Part shown: piece after piece, positions 15,740-23,497 of the stretch
Position numbering within the stretch: position 1 is the first letter of the stretch
How the letters are laid out: each line of letters starts with the position of its first letter
Translations under genes and position numbers: made by a program
From: an uncultured Bacteroidota bacterium
GTDB taxonomy: Bacteria; Bacteroidota; Bacteroidia; Chitinophagales; Chitinophagaceae
Direction: 5' to 3'
Length of the DNA stretch: 35,467 bases
NCBI GenBank assembly: GCA_903881585.1
Contig: CAIRTW010000259.1
Location: 1-35,467 of the forward strand
Notes under the pieces: model-generated
What the model was told of the DNA's origin: nothing
What the model saw: the letters and a program-made list of their open reading frames with translations, nothing else
Database searches by the model: none

Positions 15740-17863
15740 TTAGTTTATCAATCTGCCCACGGGCACCCACTCCCTTTTCATCAAACTCTCAATAGCAGCA
15801 AAAGATGCCAGTGTTGTATTTACTATCTCCTCCATCGGTATCAATGGTGCCCCACCATTTTTCACACGTTCTACCAATAATTTGAATTGCGCATTATGCC
15901 CTTTATCCAGGTTCGTCTTCAGTTTTGAAAATCCCTTTGTGCCAAAGCCTTCCGTTACCATAAAATTATCGGTGACGATAGTACGATCCTGTGCATATAC
16001 TTCTATCCGTTCCTTGGAATACGATTTCGATCCATTTGCAAAATAGTTGATCACCCCGGTACTTCCGTTCTCATACTGGAGCAAGATGGATGCATTGTCT
16101 GTGTTTGCCTGCGGGTTTTCTCCCATCGCATTCATACACACTGTCTTTATTTTACTGCCAGTAAGAAAGGTAATGAGGTCCATATAATGGCATGCCTCAC
16201 CTACTATACGCCCACCGCCTGTTTTCAGATCATGTACCCACACATTAGCCGGGATATTTCCCGCATTCATTGTTGCGATTACATTCATTTGCGCGTCGCC
16301 CACTAATTGCTTTACACGTTGCATATGCGGTGAAAAACGCCTGTTAAAACCAACGGTCAATGTCTTACTCCCGTTATAGGCTGCCAGTACATTGTCAAGC
16401 TCTTCCTTACCTAGTGCAAGCGGCTTCTCAACAAATACATGCTTTCCCGCTGCAAGACATTCAGCCGCCATGTGCGCATGCTCGTTGTGGCGGGTAGTTA
16501 TCATTACCAGGTCTATGGCGGGGTCACTGATAATACTTTTATAATCGGTAGTGCTCTTGCCTATCTTATATTTCTTGGCCAGCGACGTGCCCGTAAGACC
16601 TGAAGCGCTAGCTATTGCATACAGCGGCGCTCCAATTGCCGACAATGCCGGCAGCATGGTCATGGCAGTAAAGTTGCCCGCGCCTATAATACCGATGCCT
16701 CCTTTGCCCGACGCAAATGTTCCACTGGTGATACTTACAGTGTCGGCCGGGCTGCTATTCCCGGGGTATTCAAGTACCGATGCTATGGATGCACCGCTGC
16801 TGATATTCGAGTATATTTTCTGGTAATCCGCCAGCGGCACAAGCTCTGTTATCAGCGACTTCACTTCCAGCTTGCCACTGCTAATGGTTTGCAGCAGTGC
16901 TTTAAAGTTGCGCTGTTCTGTCCATCGCACAAATGGCAGCGGATAGTCTATACCGCCTTTCTCATAACTGTCGTCATATCGCCCTGGCCCATAGGAGCAG
17001 GACACCTGAAAGGTTAATTCTTTTTCATAAAAGTCAGCCCGGCTGATGTTTAGCCCTATCACCCCCACAAGTATGATACGCCCTCGCTTACGGCTCATCT
17101 TCGCTGCGTCCGCTATTATTTCATCGGTCTTTGCCGATGCTGTAATGATCACCCCATCTGCACCTGCATTGTCTGTAAGCTCTGTTACCAGCTTTACCGC
17201 ATCTGCACCATCCCTCGGATTGATCGCTATGATACCTTTCTTTTTCGCGATCTCTATCTTACTAGCGTCAAGGTCTATACCTATTACCCTGCAACCATTA
17301 GCAACAAGGAGCTCTGCCGTTATCAGCCCTATGAGACCCAGGCCTACTACCACTATTGTTTCCCCAAGTTGCGGATCACAAAGCCTTATTCCCTGCAATC
17401 CAATAGAACCAATGACAGTAAACGCGGCCTCATCGTCACTCACATTTGCCGGTATATGCGCACAAAGGTTTTTCGGTACGCATACAAACTCGGCATGATG
17501 CCCGTTGCTTGCTACCCTGTCACCAATCTTAAAATCGGTTACCCCATCTCCCACTGCTATTACTTTGCCCACATTGCAATATCCAAGCGGCAGGGGTTGG
17601 CCCAGCTTATTAAATACAGCAGTAAGTGTTGGCCTTAATCCTTCGGTCTTTATTTTGGTAAGCACCTGTTTCACCCTGTCGGGCTGCTGGCGGGCTTTCT
17701 GTAGCATGTTCGCCCTGCCAAATTCAACAAGCATACGCTCTGTGCCTATAGAAACGAGGCTCCGTGTGGTTTGTATCAACACACAGCCCCTTTTCACCTT
17801 CGGAGCAGGCACTTCCTCTAAAACAGTTTCCCCGTTTTTAAAAGATTGAATAATTTGTTTCAA
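15740..17863 (-). CDS. Two-domain oxidoreductase: zinc-type alcohol dehydrogenase-like plus Gfo/Idh/MocA
   Basis: 707 residues starting at TTG 17863 (MKQIIQSFKNGET), the position expected for the family; no ATG lies in frame between this and the preceding stop. Residues 1-370 are an MDR/ADH-like half: SLVSIGTER (35-43) where catalytic alcohol dehydrogenases have a zinc-ligand Cys, GYCNVGKVIAVGDG (94-107), and the nucleotide loop VVGLGLIGL (172-180). Residues 388-707 are a Gfo/Idh/MocA half: GIGIIGAGNF (389-398), HVFVEKPLAL (475-484) with Lys480, FNRRFSPHM and GEACHYMD (555-562). The fusion is known as a bi-domain oxidoreductase near wecB-like and heparinase-like genes. Probably oxidises or remodels a nucleotide sugar; substrate unknown. 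Confidence 0.88.
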   Translation of the reverse strand: MKQIIQSFKNGETVLEEVPAPKVKRGCVLIQTTRSLVSIGTERMLVEFGRANMLQKARQQPDRVKQVLTKIKTEGLRPTLTAVFNKLGQPLPLGYCNVGKVIAVGDGVTDFKIGDRVASNGHHAEFVCVPKNLCAHIPANVSDDEAAFTVIGSIGLQGIRLCDPQLGETIVVVGLGLIGLITAELLVANGCRVIGIDLDASKIEIAKKKGIIAINPRDGADAVKLVTELTDNAGADGVIITASAKTDEIIADAAKMSRKRGRIILVGVIGLNISRADFYEKELTFQVSCSYGPGRYDDSYEKGGIDYPLPFVRWTEQRNFKALLQTISSGKLEVKSLITELVPLADYQKIYSNISSGASIASVLEYPGNSSPADTVSITSGTFASGKGGIGIIGAGNFTAMTMLPALSAIGAPLYAIASASGLTGTSLAKKYKIGKSTTDYKSIISDPAIDLVMITTRHNEHAHMAAECLAAGKHVFVEKPLALGKEELDNVLAAYNGSKTLTVGFNRRFSPHMQRVKQLVGDAQMNVIATMNAGNIPANVWVHDLKTGGGRIVGEACHYMDLITFLTGSKIKTVCMNAMGENPQANTDNASILLQYENGSTGVINYFANGSKSYSKERIEVYAQDRTIVTDNFMVTEGFGTKGFSKLKTNLDKGHNAQFKLLVERVKNGGAPLIPMEEIVNTTLASFAAIESLMKREWVPVGRLIN

Positions 17864-18001
17864 TGTATGATCGCTTAGCAGCAAATGATGAAAAGAGAAT
17901 ACATGAACGTATCCTCATCTGTTTGCAGTTTCCGTGGTAAAGATAACGAATATAGGCCATTGAAGATAAGCAACTAACGGAGTAATATCTTACTGTTGAT
18001 C

Positions 18002-18631
18002 TTACTTCACGCCGAAAGAAAAACCAATGGCAATAATAATTCCGCCGGGAGAAAGTAGTTTGATAGTTTCCGTTGAAACGTCATCGATCGGAGTGCCCGC
18101 TGTTTGCGTAAAACGGTTACTACCGTTGAGGGCCAGCGTATAGCCCAACTCAATGTAAAACCGGCTTTTATGATTTCCCAAAGCCCAGTACCGGTAGGCT
18201 GCAAACATCAGGTTCGCCTGCGGGTTCAGTTGCAGTTCGACAGGCTCTGTAGCCCCGTCAATTGTTGGCAGGTTATCATCGAAATTTCTTAAGCCGGTGC
18301 TATAGGTGATGCCCGACCCGAAAGCCCAACCAAAATGGCAAGGCTTTAGAAAATATTTGGCGCCAACATATAACTTCTCGCCCCATGTACTGAGGCCAAC
18401 GCCACCATCTATAGAAAAATGCTGAGAAACGGGCACTTCCGCATTTACGCCCAAAAGGCCGGTATTATTGTTCCAGCCGGTACTTAATGCTATAAAAAAA
18501 GACGGGCATTTTCCCCTGGTCGCGCTTTTCTTCTCTTTCTTAAATGGTTTGCCTTCAGAGCCATCGGTGCTTTGCGCAAAAACATTCAGGCTTACTAATA
18601 CGACGGACAGGGTCAGTATTATTTTCTTCAT
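18002..18631 (-). CDS. Small outer-membrane beta-barrel-like protein, function unknown
   Basis: 209 residues. Signal peptide MKKIILTLSVVLVSLNVFAQ, then a short basic linker (KPFKKEKKSATRGK). The remainder alternates polar and hydrophobic residues as in membrane beta strands (FFIALSTGW, LGVNAEVPV, FSIDGGVGLSTWG, LYVGAKYFL, GWAFGSGITY, RFYIELGYTLALNG, GIIIAIGFSFGVK). The C-terminal aromatic/Val-Lys ending fits an outer-membrane barrel of about eight strands. It lies in the glycan locus between two operon blocks and has its own -7 box (TATTTTTG, 18653-18646). It is not obviously part of the biosynthesis enzymes; a structural or envelope-sensing role is a guess. Confidence 0.75.
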   Translation of the reverse strand: MKKIILTLSVVLVSLNVFAQSTDGSEGKPFKKEKKSATRGKCPSFFIALSTGWNNNTGLLGVNAEVPVSQHFSIDGGVGLSTWGEKLYVGAKYFLKPCHFGWAFGSGITYSTGLRNFDDNLPTIDGATEPVELQLNPQANLMFAAYRYWALGNHKSRFYIELGYTLALNGSNRFTQTAGTPIDDVSTETIKLLSPGGIIIAIGFSFGVK

Positions 18632-18645
18632 AAAAAAAGTTTGAA

Positions 18646-18653
18646 CAAAAATA
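18646..18653 (-). promoter_or_regulatory. -7 promoter box (TATTTTTG) for the beta-barrel gene
   Basis: Exact TAnnTTTG match on the minus strand, 14 nt before the ATG at 18631. No TTG is found at the proper distance, so it rests on the -7 box alone. Confidence 0.4.
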
Positions 18654-18666
18654 AGGTTTTCCGATA

Positions 18667-18682
18667 AAACCCTTATAGGGCT
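18667..18682 (-). terminator. Short hairpin after the last glycosyltransferase gene
   Basis: AAACCCTTATAGGGCTT contains a 4-bp stem (CCCT with AGGG) followed on the minus strand by TTTT. It begins a few bases after the stop at 18685 and could be a weak terminator ending the 24970-18685 operon. The stem is too short to be sure. It shares its ends with the palindrome at 15705-15730. Confidence 0.3.
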
Positions 18683-18684
18683 TG

Positions 18685-19710
18685 CTAACTGTTTGATGTT
18701 TTCAGCAACAATGCAATCAGTTTATCCACATCATTGCGTGTAACCACTTCCGGGAATGGCAGGTCTGGGTTCATAGCATTGATCACAGCGTCTGCTATCG
18801 CAATTTTGTCAAAAGGATCGAAGGTCAAACTGGGTTTTACCACGTCATATACATAAGGAAGGTCGGACGCGATCACCTTCATACCACTGTCTGCAGCCTC
18901 AATAAGTGGCAAACCGAAACTCTCAATAATGGATGGAAAGATCAGGTAAGGACAATTAAAATAAAGCTCACGTGGGTCCAGGTAAACATGGTTCACGATA
19001 CGCGCACCACGCGCATTCAGCTCTTTCACGCGGTCTATAAGTTGCGGTGCTGTATCATCTATCGTCACATGCAGCCGTGGCGAAAAATCTTTTTCCAGCA
19101 AATACTCCCACGCATCAAGCAGCCGGGGATAATTCTTCTGCGGGGATGGATTGCTGATAAAAACGAATTCATCCTTTACACGCCGTTCAAAAGGTTTGGA
19201 GTTGCCCGTTGTATATTTCTCATTATCGTAAAAAGGGATGGATAATGTATGGGCAGTGTCTTTCAGCCCGATATTGGTCAGCTCCGTCACCATGTGCCGG
19301 GTCTGCACTATGTAGTAGTCTGTGTTCTTATTGTACAGCTTTATGACCAGGTATTTCAGGTACTGGGTAAAATACATTTTGGAGAAAACGCGCCGAGGAG
19401 CTTCCAGCAATTTCTGATTATGGAGGTATGTATATGTTGGCGCTTTTATCCGTACAGGCGGCGGGGTATTGGCAAAACAGAATACTTTGGTATAATTGCT
19501 TTGCGTCTCTTTATAAAACTTTTTGCGGGCCTTCATGCTGTTCTGAACTACTGCATAATTTTTGTCCAGCACTGCGAGCTTATCAAACCGCGGATCGAGC
19601 AGGAAGAAGAACTGATCTTTGGCCGGGTGTGCCAATATCTTTTCCATAAGGTATTGCAACAGCACCGCTCCTCCGCCTTTGTTTATATATAGTGCGTCTA
19701 TGAGTATCAT
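18685..19710 (-). CDS. Glycosyltransferase family 4
   Basis: 341 residues. A GT-B glycosyltransferase of the GT4 family, probably adding one sugar during assembly of the lipid-linked glycan in the cytoplasm. The N-terminus MILIDALYINKGGGAVLLQY carries a Gly-rich acceptor-domain loop. The donor domain has FVFISNPSPQKNYPRLLDAW (182-201) and the EX7E motif IIESFGLPLIEA (261-272, Glu263 and Glu271). The start overlaps the formyltransferase stop by 4 nt, and this is the last gene of the six-gene operon from 24970. Donor and linkage are unknown. Confidence 0.88.
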   Translation of the reverse strand: MILIDALYINKGGGAVLLQYLMEKILAHPAKDQFFFLLDPRFDKLAVLDKNYAVVQNSMKARKKFYKETQSNYTKVFCFANTPPPVRIKAPTYTYLHNQKLLEAPRRVFSKMYFTQYLKYLVIKLYNKNTDYYIVQTRHMVTELTNIGLKDTAHTLSIPFYDNEKYTTGNSKPFERRVKDEFVFISNPSPQKNYPRLLDAWEYLLEKDFSPRLHVTIDDTAPQLIDRVKELNARGARIVNHVYLDPRELYFNCPYLIFPSIIESFGLPLIEAADSGMKVIASDLPYVYDVVKPSLTFDPFDKIAIADAVINAMNPDLPFPEVVTRNDVDKLIALLLKTSNS

Positions 19711-20498
19711 TTTCCGGCCTGCTGCTGTTTTAGTTTTTCAAATTGCTTTTTTATCCTCAGAAACTGCCCGTAGGACGGCGTTGTATAAGAGGTTCCATTG
19801 CCCTGCGGCTTAGCCGCCAAAAAATATTGTTCGAAATTCTGAAGCACACGCACAAGCCCCGCCAACGAGGCATCAAATAACCGGGCATAGTTAAAGGCTA
19901 CCGTATCTTCCAGGGTATCCCTGAAAATGATCGGCAGCTTTTCCTGCAGTAAAATTTCCCCGGTATCTATGTGCTTATCTATTTTATGAATGGTGTAGCC
20001 TGTCTGCGAAGAGCCGTTGTATAATTGCCAGATAATGCTTTGTGCATTCTGGTATTCCGGCAGCACTTCATGGTGTATGTTCAGCATACCCCATTTCGGG
20101 ATCTTGAAAACTTTACCGGATATATACCCATTGCCCAGGCTTAACCCTACATCTGCATTAGCTTCTTTAAACAATTTTACTGTCTCGTCACTGTTGGTCG
20201 ATGGAACTCTTTTGAATGGGATATTGTTTGCTTTACAATAGTTTTCGGCGTTTTCGATTTTACAATATTTGTTTATATCCTCGTTGTACCATTTGCGCAT
20301 CCGAACACCGTTCATTGCACCGCCAATACCTATTTTCAATATCTTCTTTATCTTTCTCAGGTACTGTTTTTTTCTGCTTGTTACCAGCCCCTCACTTACT
20401 ACAACCATCCCGATCTCAATATCCTTGCACGCAAACAGTGCGGGCAGGTGATGCCCGGTGGTTCCGTATGCCGAAGTAGTAAGAATGATCACTCTCAT
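19707..20498 (-). CDS. Formyltransferase family protein (possible sugar N-formyltransferase)
   Basis: 263 residues. The Formyl_trans_N fold uses 10-formyl-tetrahydrofolate to formylate amino groups. The catalytic triad is complete: Asn140 and His142 in GMLNIHHEVLPEYQNAQ (137-153) and Asp178 in HIDTGEILLQ (176-185). It is shorter than methionyl-tRNA formyltransferase, lacks an obvious C-terminal OB fold, and sits among glycosyltransferases, so an amino-sugar substrate is more likely than Met-tRNA (inference). The C-terminus is a Lys/Gln-rich helix. It overlaps the deacetylase stop upstream and the GT4 start downstream by 4 nt each, so the three are translationally coupled. Confidence 0.85.
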   Translation of the reverse strand: MRVIILTTSAYGTTGHHLPALFACKDIEIGMVVVSEGLVTSRKKQYLRKIKKILKIGIGGAMNGVRMRKWYNEDINKYCKIENAENYCKANNIPFKRVPSTNSDETVKLFKEANADVGLSLGNGYISGKVFKIPKWGMLNIHHEVLPEYQNAQSIIWQLYNGSSQTGYTIHKIDKHIDTGEILLQEKLPIIFRDTLEDTVAFNYARLFDASLAGLVRVLQNFEQYFLAAKPQGNGTSYTTPSYGQFLRIKKQFEKLKQQQAGK

Positions 20499-21370
20499 TT
20501 GAAGGTGTCCGGGTAAAAATTATTATTTACAGAAGCATGCTTTGCATTATTGATAAGGAAATACATGATGTGGTTCATATCCCACCCCAGCACCGTATGG
20601 TCGCGTCTGATGCACAGATCCTGGCCGGAGATAGGCGTCAGTGGATTTATATGGCAGCCCCGTTCTGCCGTGGCACAGGTTGTAAAGCCTGCTTCAAACA
20701 CGCTTTTCCTGCCTGCCTCACTAAAGTGAAAGAAACGCCCAAACGGAAAAGCGAAATGCTTTATCTGGCCGCACCGCTCCGTAAGTATGCGATAAGTCTG
20801 GTGCATATCATCCGTTATCTCCGCTGTGTTCGCCGCTGCAATGTTCATGTGCGTCATGGTATGGCTGCCTATCTCATGGCCCCATTGCTGTAGCTTGCTC
20901 ACTTCATCCCAGTTCAAAAACTCAACCGGTGGAAAATCCAGTGTGCCAATACAAAACTCGTTTATCTTATCAAAGTTAGTTTCTCCTATTATACCCGGGT
21001 TGATAAAAAAACAGGCCTTGGCATTATACTCATTCAATATCTCCGCTGCCCTTAAATTATTTTTAAAACCATCATCAGAGCTGAAAGTAATGTAAGGCTT
21101 ATCAATGGAACCGTTCAATATTTTGTCTACGGCATCATTGTAACTAATGAAGTCATGATGCTTGCTCAGTCGCTTCATCAGTGCATCCAGCCGTTTTTCT
21201 TCATCTATGAACAAATGATGTATATACAAAAACTGCACTCTCGGTATGGACAGGTACTTTTCACTTGCAGCCAATGACAACCCGCTAAGCGCCAGATCAC
21301 GCGCATAGCCCCGCAACGTTCTTTTTTTTGAACGTACCAGGTCTTCGTATCGGGTCATGAATTGCTCCAT
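20495..21370 (-). CDS. Polysaccharide deacetylase (NodB-like), no signal peptide
   Basis: 291 residues. Family members (carbohydrate esterase 4) remove N- or O-acetyl groups with a divalent metal. The motifs are TFSSDDGF (96-102, usual TFDDG) with Asp99/Asp100, and SHTMTH (169-174) with metal-binding His170 and His174. FPFGRF (208-213) follows, where the family has its third catalytic motif. No signal peptide or membrane anchor is visible; the N-terminus MEQFMTRYEDLVRSKKRTLR is charged, suggesting cytoplasmic action. It begins 3 nt after the GT4 gene ahead and overlaps the formyltransferase by 4 nt. The substrate may be a nucleotide- or lipid-linked N-acetyl sugar; this is inference. Confidence 0.88.
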   Translation of the reverse strand: MEQFMTRYEDLVRSKKRTLRGYARDLALSGLSLAASEKYLSIPRVQFLYIHHLFIDEEKRLDALMKRLSKHHDFISYNDAVDKILNGSIDKPYITFSSDDGFKNNLRAAEILNEYNAKACFFINPGIIGETNFDKINEFCIGTLDFPPVEFLNWDEVSKLQQWGHEIGSHTMTHMNIAAANTAEITDDMHQTYRILTERCGQIKHFAFPFGRFFHFSEAGRKSVFEAGFTTCATAERGCHINPLTPISGQDLCIRRDHTVLGWDMNHIMYFLINNAKHASVNNNFYPDTFK

Positions 21371-21373
21371 ATG

Positions 21374-22480
21374 CTATGCTCTTTCCCACGGTACACCGGG
21401 CATTTCTTTACCATTGTAAACACTTTCAATTATTTCCAGGTAGTATTTGGCACCCGTTTCCGCACTTATCGCACCTAGCGCCCATGATCTTATCGTCTCT
21501 GAATCCGCAAATCCTTTATCATCCAGCGCCTGTTCAATTGCTTTTCTGCAGCTTCCTTCCTGCGCCCAGCTAAACACCACGCCGTTAAAATTACTTTTTA
21601 TAGCCCAGCTTACGCCACAAATGTTGCTGCATATGGCTTTAAGCCCGTTCAGCAGGCCCTCGCTCACGATTACACCCCAGCCATCTTTTTTGGAGCTTGG
21701 AAGCACCACCCAGTCGTAGTTGGCGTACTTGGTTACCAGCTCATCGTATTTCAGGAAAGGGTAAAAACGAATTTTATCCATCAGCCCCTTATCAGCTACT
21801 AACTTCTTCAGGCTTTCTTCTTCCGGCCCCCCGCCGTATATATCCAGGCTATACTTCCTGTCTTTCACCGCAGAAAGCTCTGCCACAAAGCGCGAAATAC
21901 CCTTACCTTCTTCTATTCTGCCTGCATAAATGATTCTCTTTTCTACAACAGGTACCGACTTTGTAGTTGGCACTTTTACACTTACAAAGTATGCCCATGG
22001 AAATACTCGTTTTGGATCAAAACCGAGGCCGGTATAGGTTTTCACACCCTCTTTGCCTACCGCCAGGAAGAAATCAATATGCTTATAGTATCTCAGCCGC
22101 TGATAATAATATTTTAAGTGCCGCAGTTTACCTTTTAACCCCGCCTTATTATACGGCTCCGATAATGATCCCATCTTAGCCTTCTGCCGCACACCTTCGT
22201 CATAGGCCATGGTCATCATTTTTCCAACGCGTATTCCACCCAGCACATGCACTGCATCTTTATACTTACCGAAAATAGCGGCTACCTCGTCTTTCGATGG
22301 TGAACGAATGATCTCCACACCCGCTATTACCGGCACTTCCCAACCCATATTTTTCCGGTAAGGTGAAATATCCTGCTCCACCACCATCAGCACCTTTGTT
22401 ACAGACGGCTCTTTTACAAGTGCCTCGAGAAAGGTCTTTTGATGTAAGCTGATTATACCCTGCCAAAAAATAAGTATCAT
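21374..22480 (-). CDS. Glycosyltransferase family 4
   Basis: 368 residues from the ATG at 22480, which lies just after the upstream stop. A further ATG at 22522 lies inside the preceding gene and would add 14 residues unlike a GT start; MILIFWQGIISLHQ is the natural first strand. The donor domain contains IIYAGRIEEGKG (183-194), YGGGPEE (215-221), PFLKYDEL and KKDGWGVIVSEGLLNG (264-279), a variant of the EX7E region in which Asp replaces the first Glu. The predicted role is sugar transfer in glycan assembly. The long basic stretch KGKLRHLKYYYQRLRYYKH (116-134) could touch the membrane. Confidence 0.87.
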   Translation of the reverse strand: MILIFWQGIISLHQKTFLEALVKEPSVTKVLMVVEQDISPYRKNMGWEVPVIAGVEIIRSPSKDEVAAIFGKYKDAVHVLGGIRVGKMMTMAYDEGVRQKAKMGSLSEPYNKAGLKGKLRHLKYYYQRLRYYKHIDFFLAVGKEGVKTYTGLGFDPKRVFPWAYFVSVKVPTTKSVPVVEKRIIYAGRIEEGKGISRFVAELSAVKDRKYSLDIYGGGPEEESLKKLVADKGLMDKIRFYPFLKYDELVTKYANYDWVVLPSSKKDGWGVIVSEGLLNGLKAICSNICGVSWAIKSNFNGVVFSWAQEGSCRKAIEQALDDKGFADSETIRSWALGAISAETGAKYYLEIIESVYNGKEMPGVPWERA

Positions 22481-22481
22481 T

Positions 22482-23474
22482 CTATTTCCCGTTTTTTGCA
22501 TCCAGTTCCTTATACACTTCAAGGTACTGTTCTGCTATTTTTTTAAAGTCATACTTTGCCGCATTCTTATAACCCAGAGCAACAGTATCGTCATACAGTT
22601 GTTGATTATTTAGCAGCGAGTTTATCACATCCCTGATCGAGGCCACATCAAGCGGATCAACCAGTATTGCCGACCCTTCCCCGACTTCCTTCATAGCGCC
22701 AATGTTACCGGTGATCACCGGCCTTCCCACTGCCTGCGCCTCAATGATAGGCATTCCAAATCCTTCGTATAAAGATGCCATGAACAATACATCGCAAGCC
22801 ACATACCGCTCAAAAACCTGCTCATCCGAAAGCCCGTTGTAAATACTATGTGATATACTGTACTTCCTCAACTTTTCGAGCTCATCCGGCGCCGGCCACC
22901 CTACTATATCTATATGAAAATTCCGTCCTTGCGCCGCTTTTATAAGATTGTCGAGGTTCTTATGCTTCCCGGTTCCCAGCATCAGCACCACAGGTTTATC
23001 ACTACGCTTCTTTCGTTCAGCCCTTTGAAACACTGGTTTTACAGGATCAGGTATTACTCTTATCCTTTCTTCCGGAAATTGAAAATATCGGATGAGTTTT
23101 TCTTTTGTAAACAGAGACACTACAGTAACAATATCAATCTTTTTCAAAGGAAAGTAAAACCAGAAAAGATGGTACATCATCTTCACCATCTTTGAATGGA
23201 CCGGGTTTTCGTAAAACCCAAAATCATGTATCGTAAGTATATTGTTCCCTTTCAGCCCTAGCGCCAGGAAGTTTACATCACCAGTGATATGATTGATCTT
23301 GTCTGAGCTCTTACCTGCCCTCCGGGTATTCTGCAACCTCGACAGTTTCGGGTCGCAGTCGAATTCTTTTATTTTCAGCCGGTTTTGCAAACAGCTTTTT
23401 ACAAGGCCAAAGATCCCCTCTATCGAAACTCCTGTCTTCCTCGGTTCCCTATAAAAATAAGTTACTGACTGCAT
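22482..23474 (-). CDS. Glycosyltransferase family 4
   Basis: 330 residues. A GT-B enzyme: the N-terminal half has TIHDFGFYENP (81-91) and VVSLFTKEKLIRYF (118-131). The C-terminal half has VVLMLGTGKHKNLDNLIKA (162-180) and the EX7E motif YEGFGMPIIEAQAVGRP (236-252, Glu237 and Glu245). The opening residues contain YREPRKTGVSIE, a loop that often contacts the acceptor. It ends one base before the next GT start and begins 23 nt after the polytopic protein. It likely adds a hexose or HexNAc to the growing glycan; specificity is not determinable from sequence. Confidence 0.9.
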   Translation of the reverse strand: MQSVTYFYREPRKTGVSIEGIFGLVKSCLQNRLKIKEFDCDPKLSRLQNTRRAGKSSDKINHITGDVNFLALGLKGNNILTIHDFGFYENPVHSKMVKMMYHLFWFYFPLKKIDIVTVVSLFTKEKLIRYFQFPEERIRVIPDPVKPVFQRAERKKRSDKPVVLMLGTGKHKNLDNLIKAAQGRNFHIDIVGWPAPDELEKLRKYSISHSIYNGLSDEQVFERYVACDVLFMASLYEGFGMPIIEAQAVGRPVITGNIGAMKEVGEGSAILVDPLDVASIRDVINSLLNNQQLYDDTVALGYKNAAKYDFKKIAEQYLEVYKELDAKNGK

Positions 23475-23497
23475 GAAATATATTTATGCCAATAGCG

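Noticed and set aside
22481-22522. Upstream ATG at 22522 for the GT4 gene
   Set aside because: It lies within the preceding gene and adds residues unlike a GT start; the ATG at 22480 sits directly after the upstream stop.
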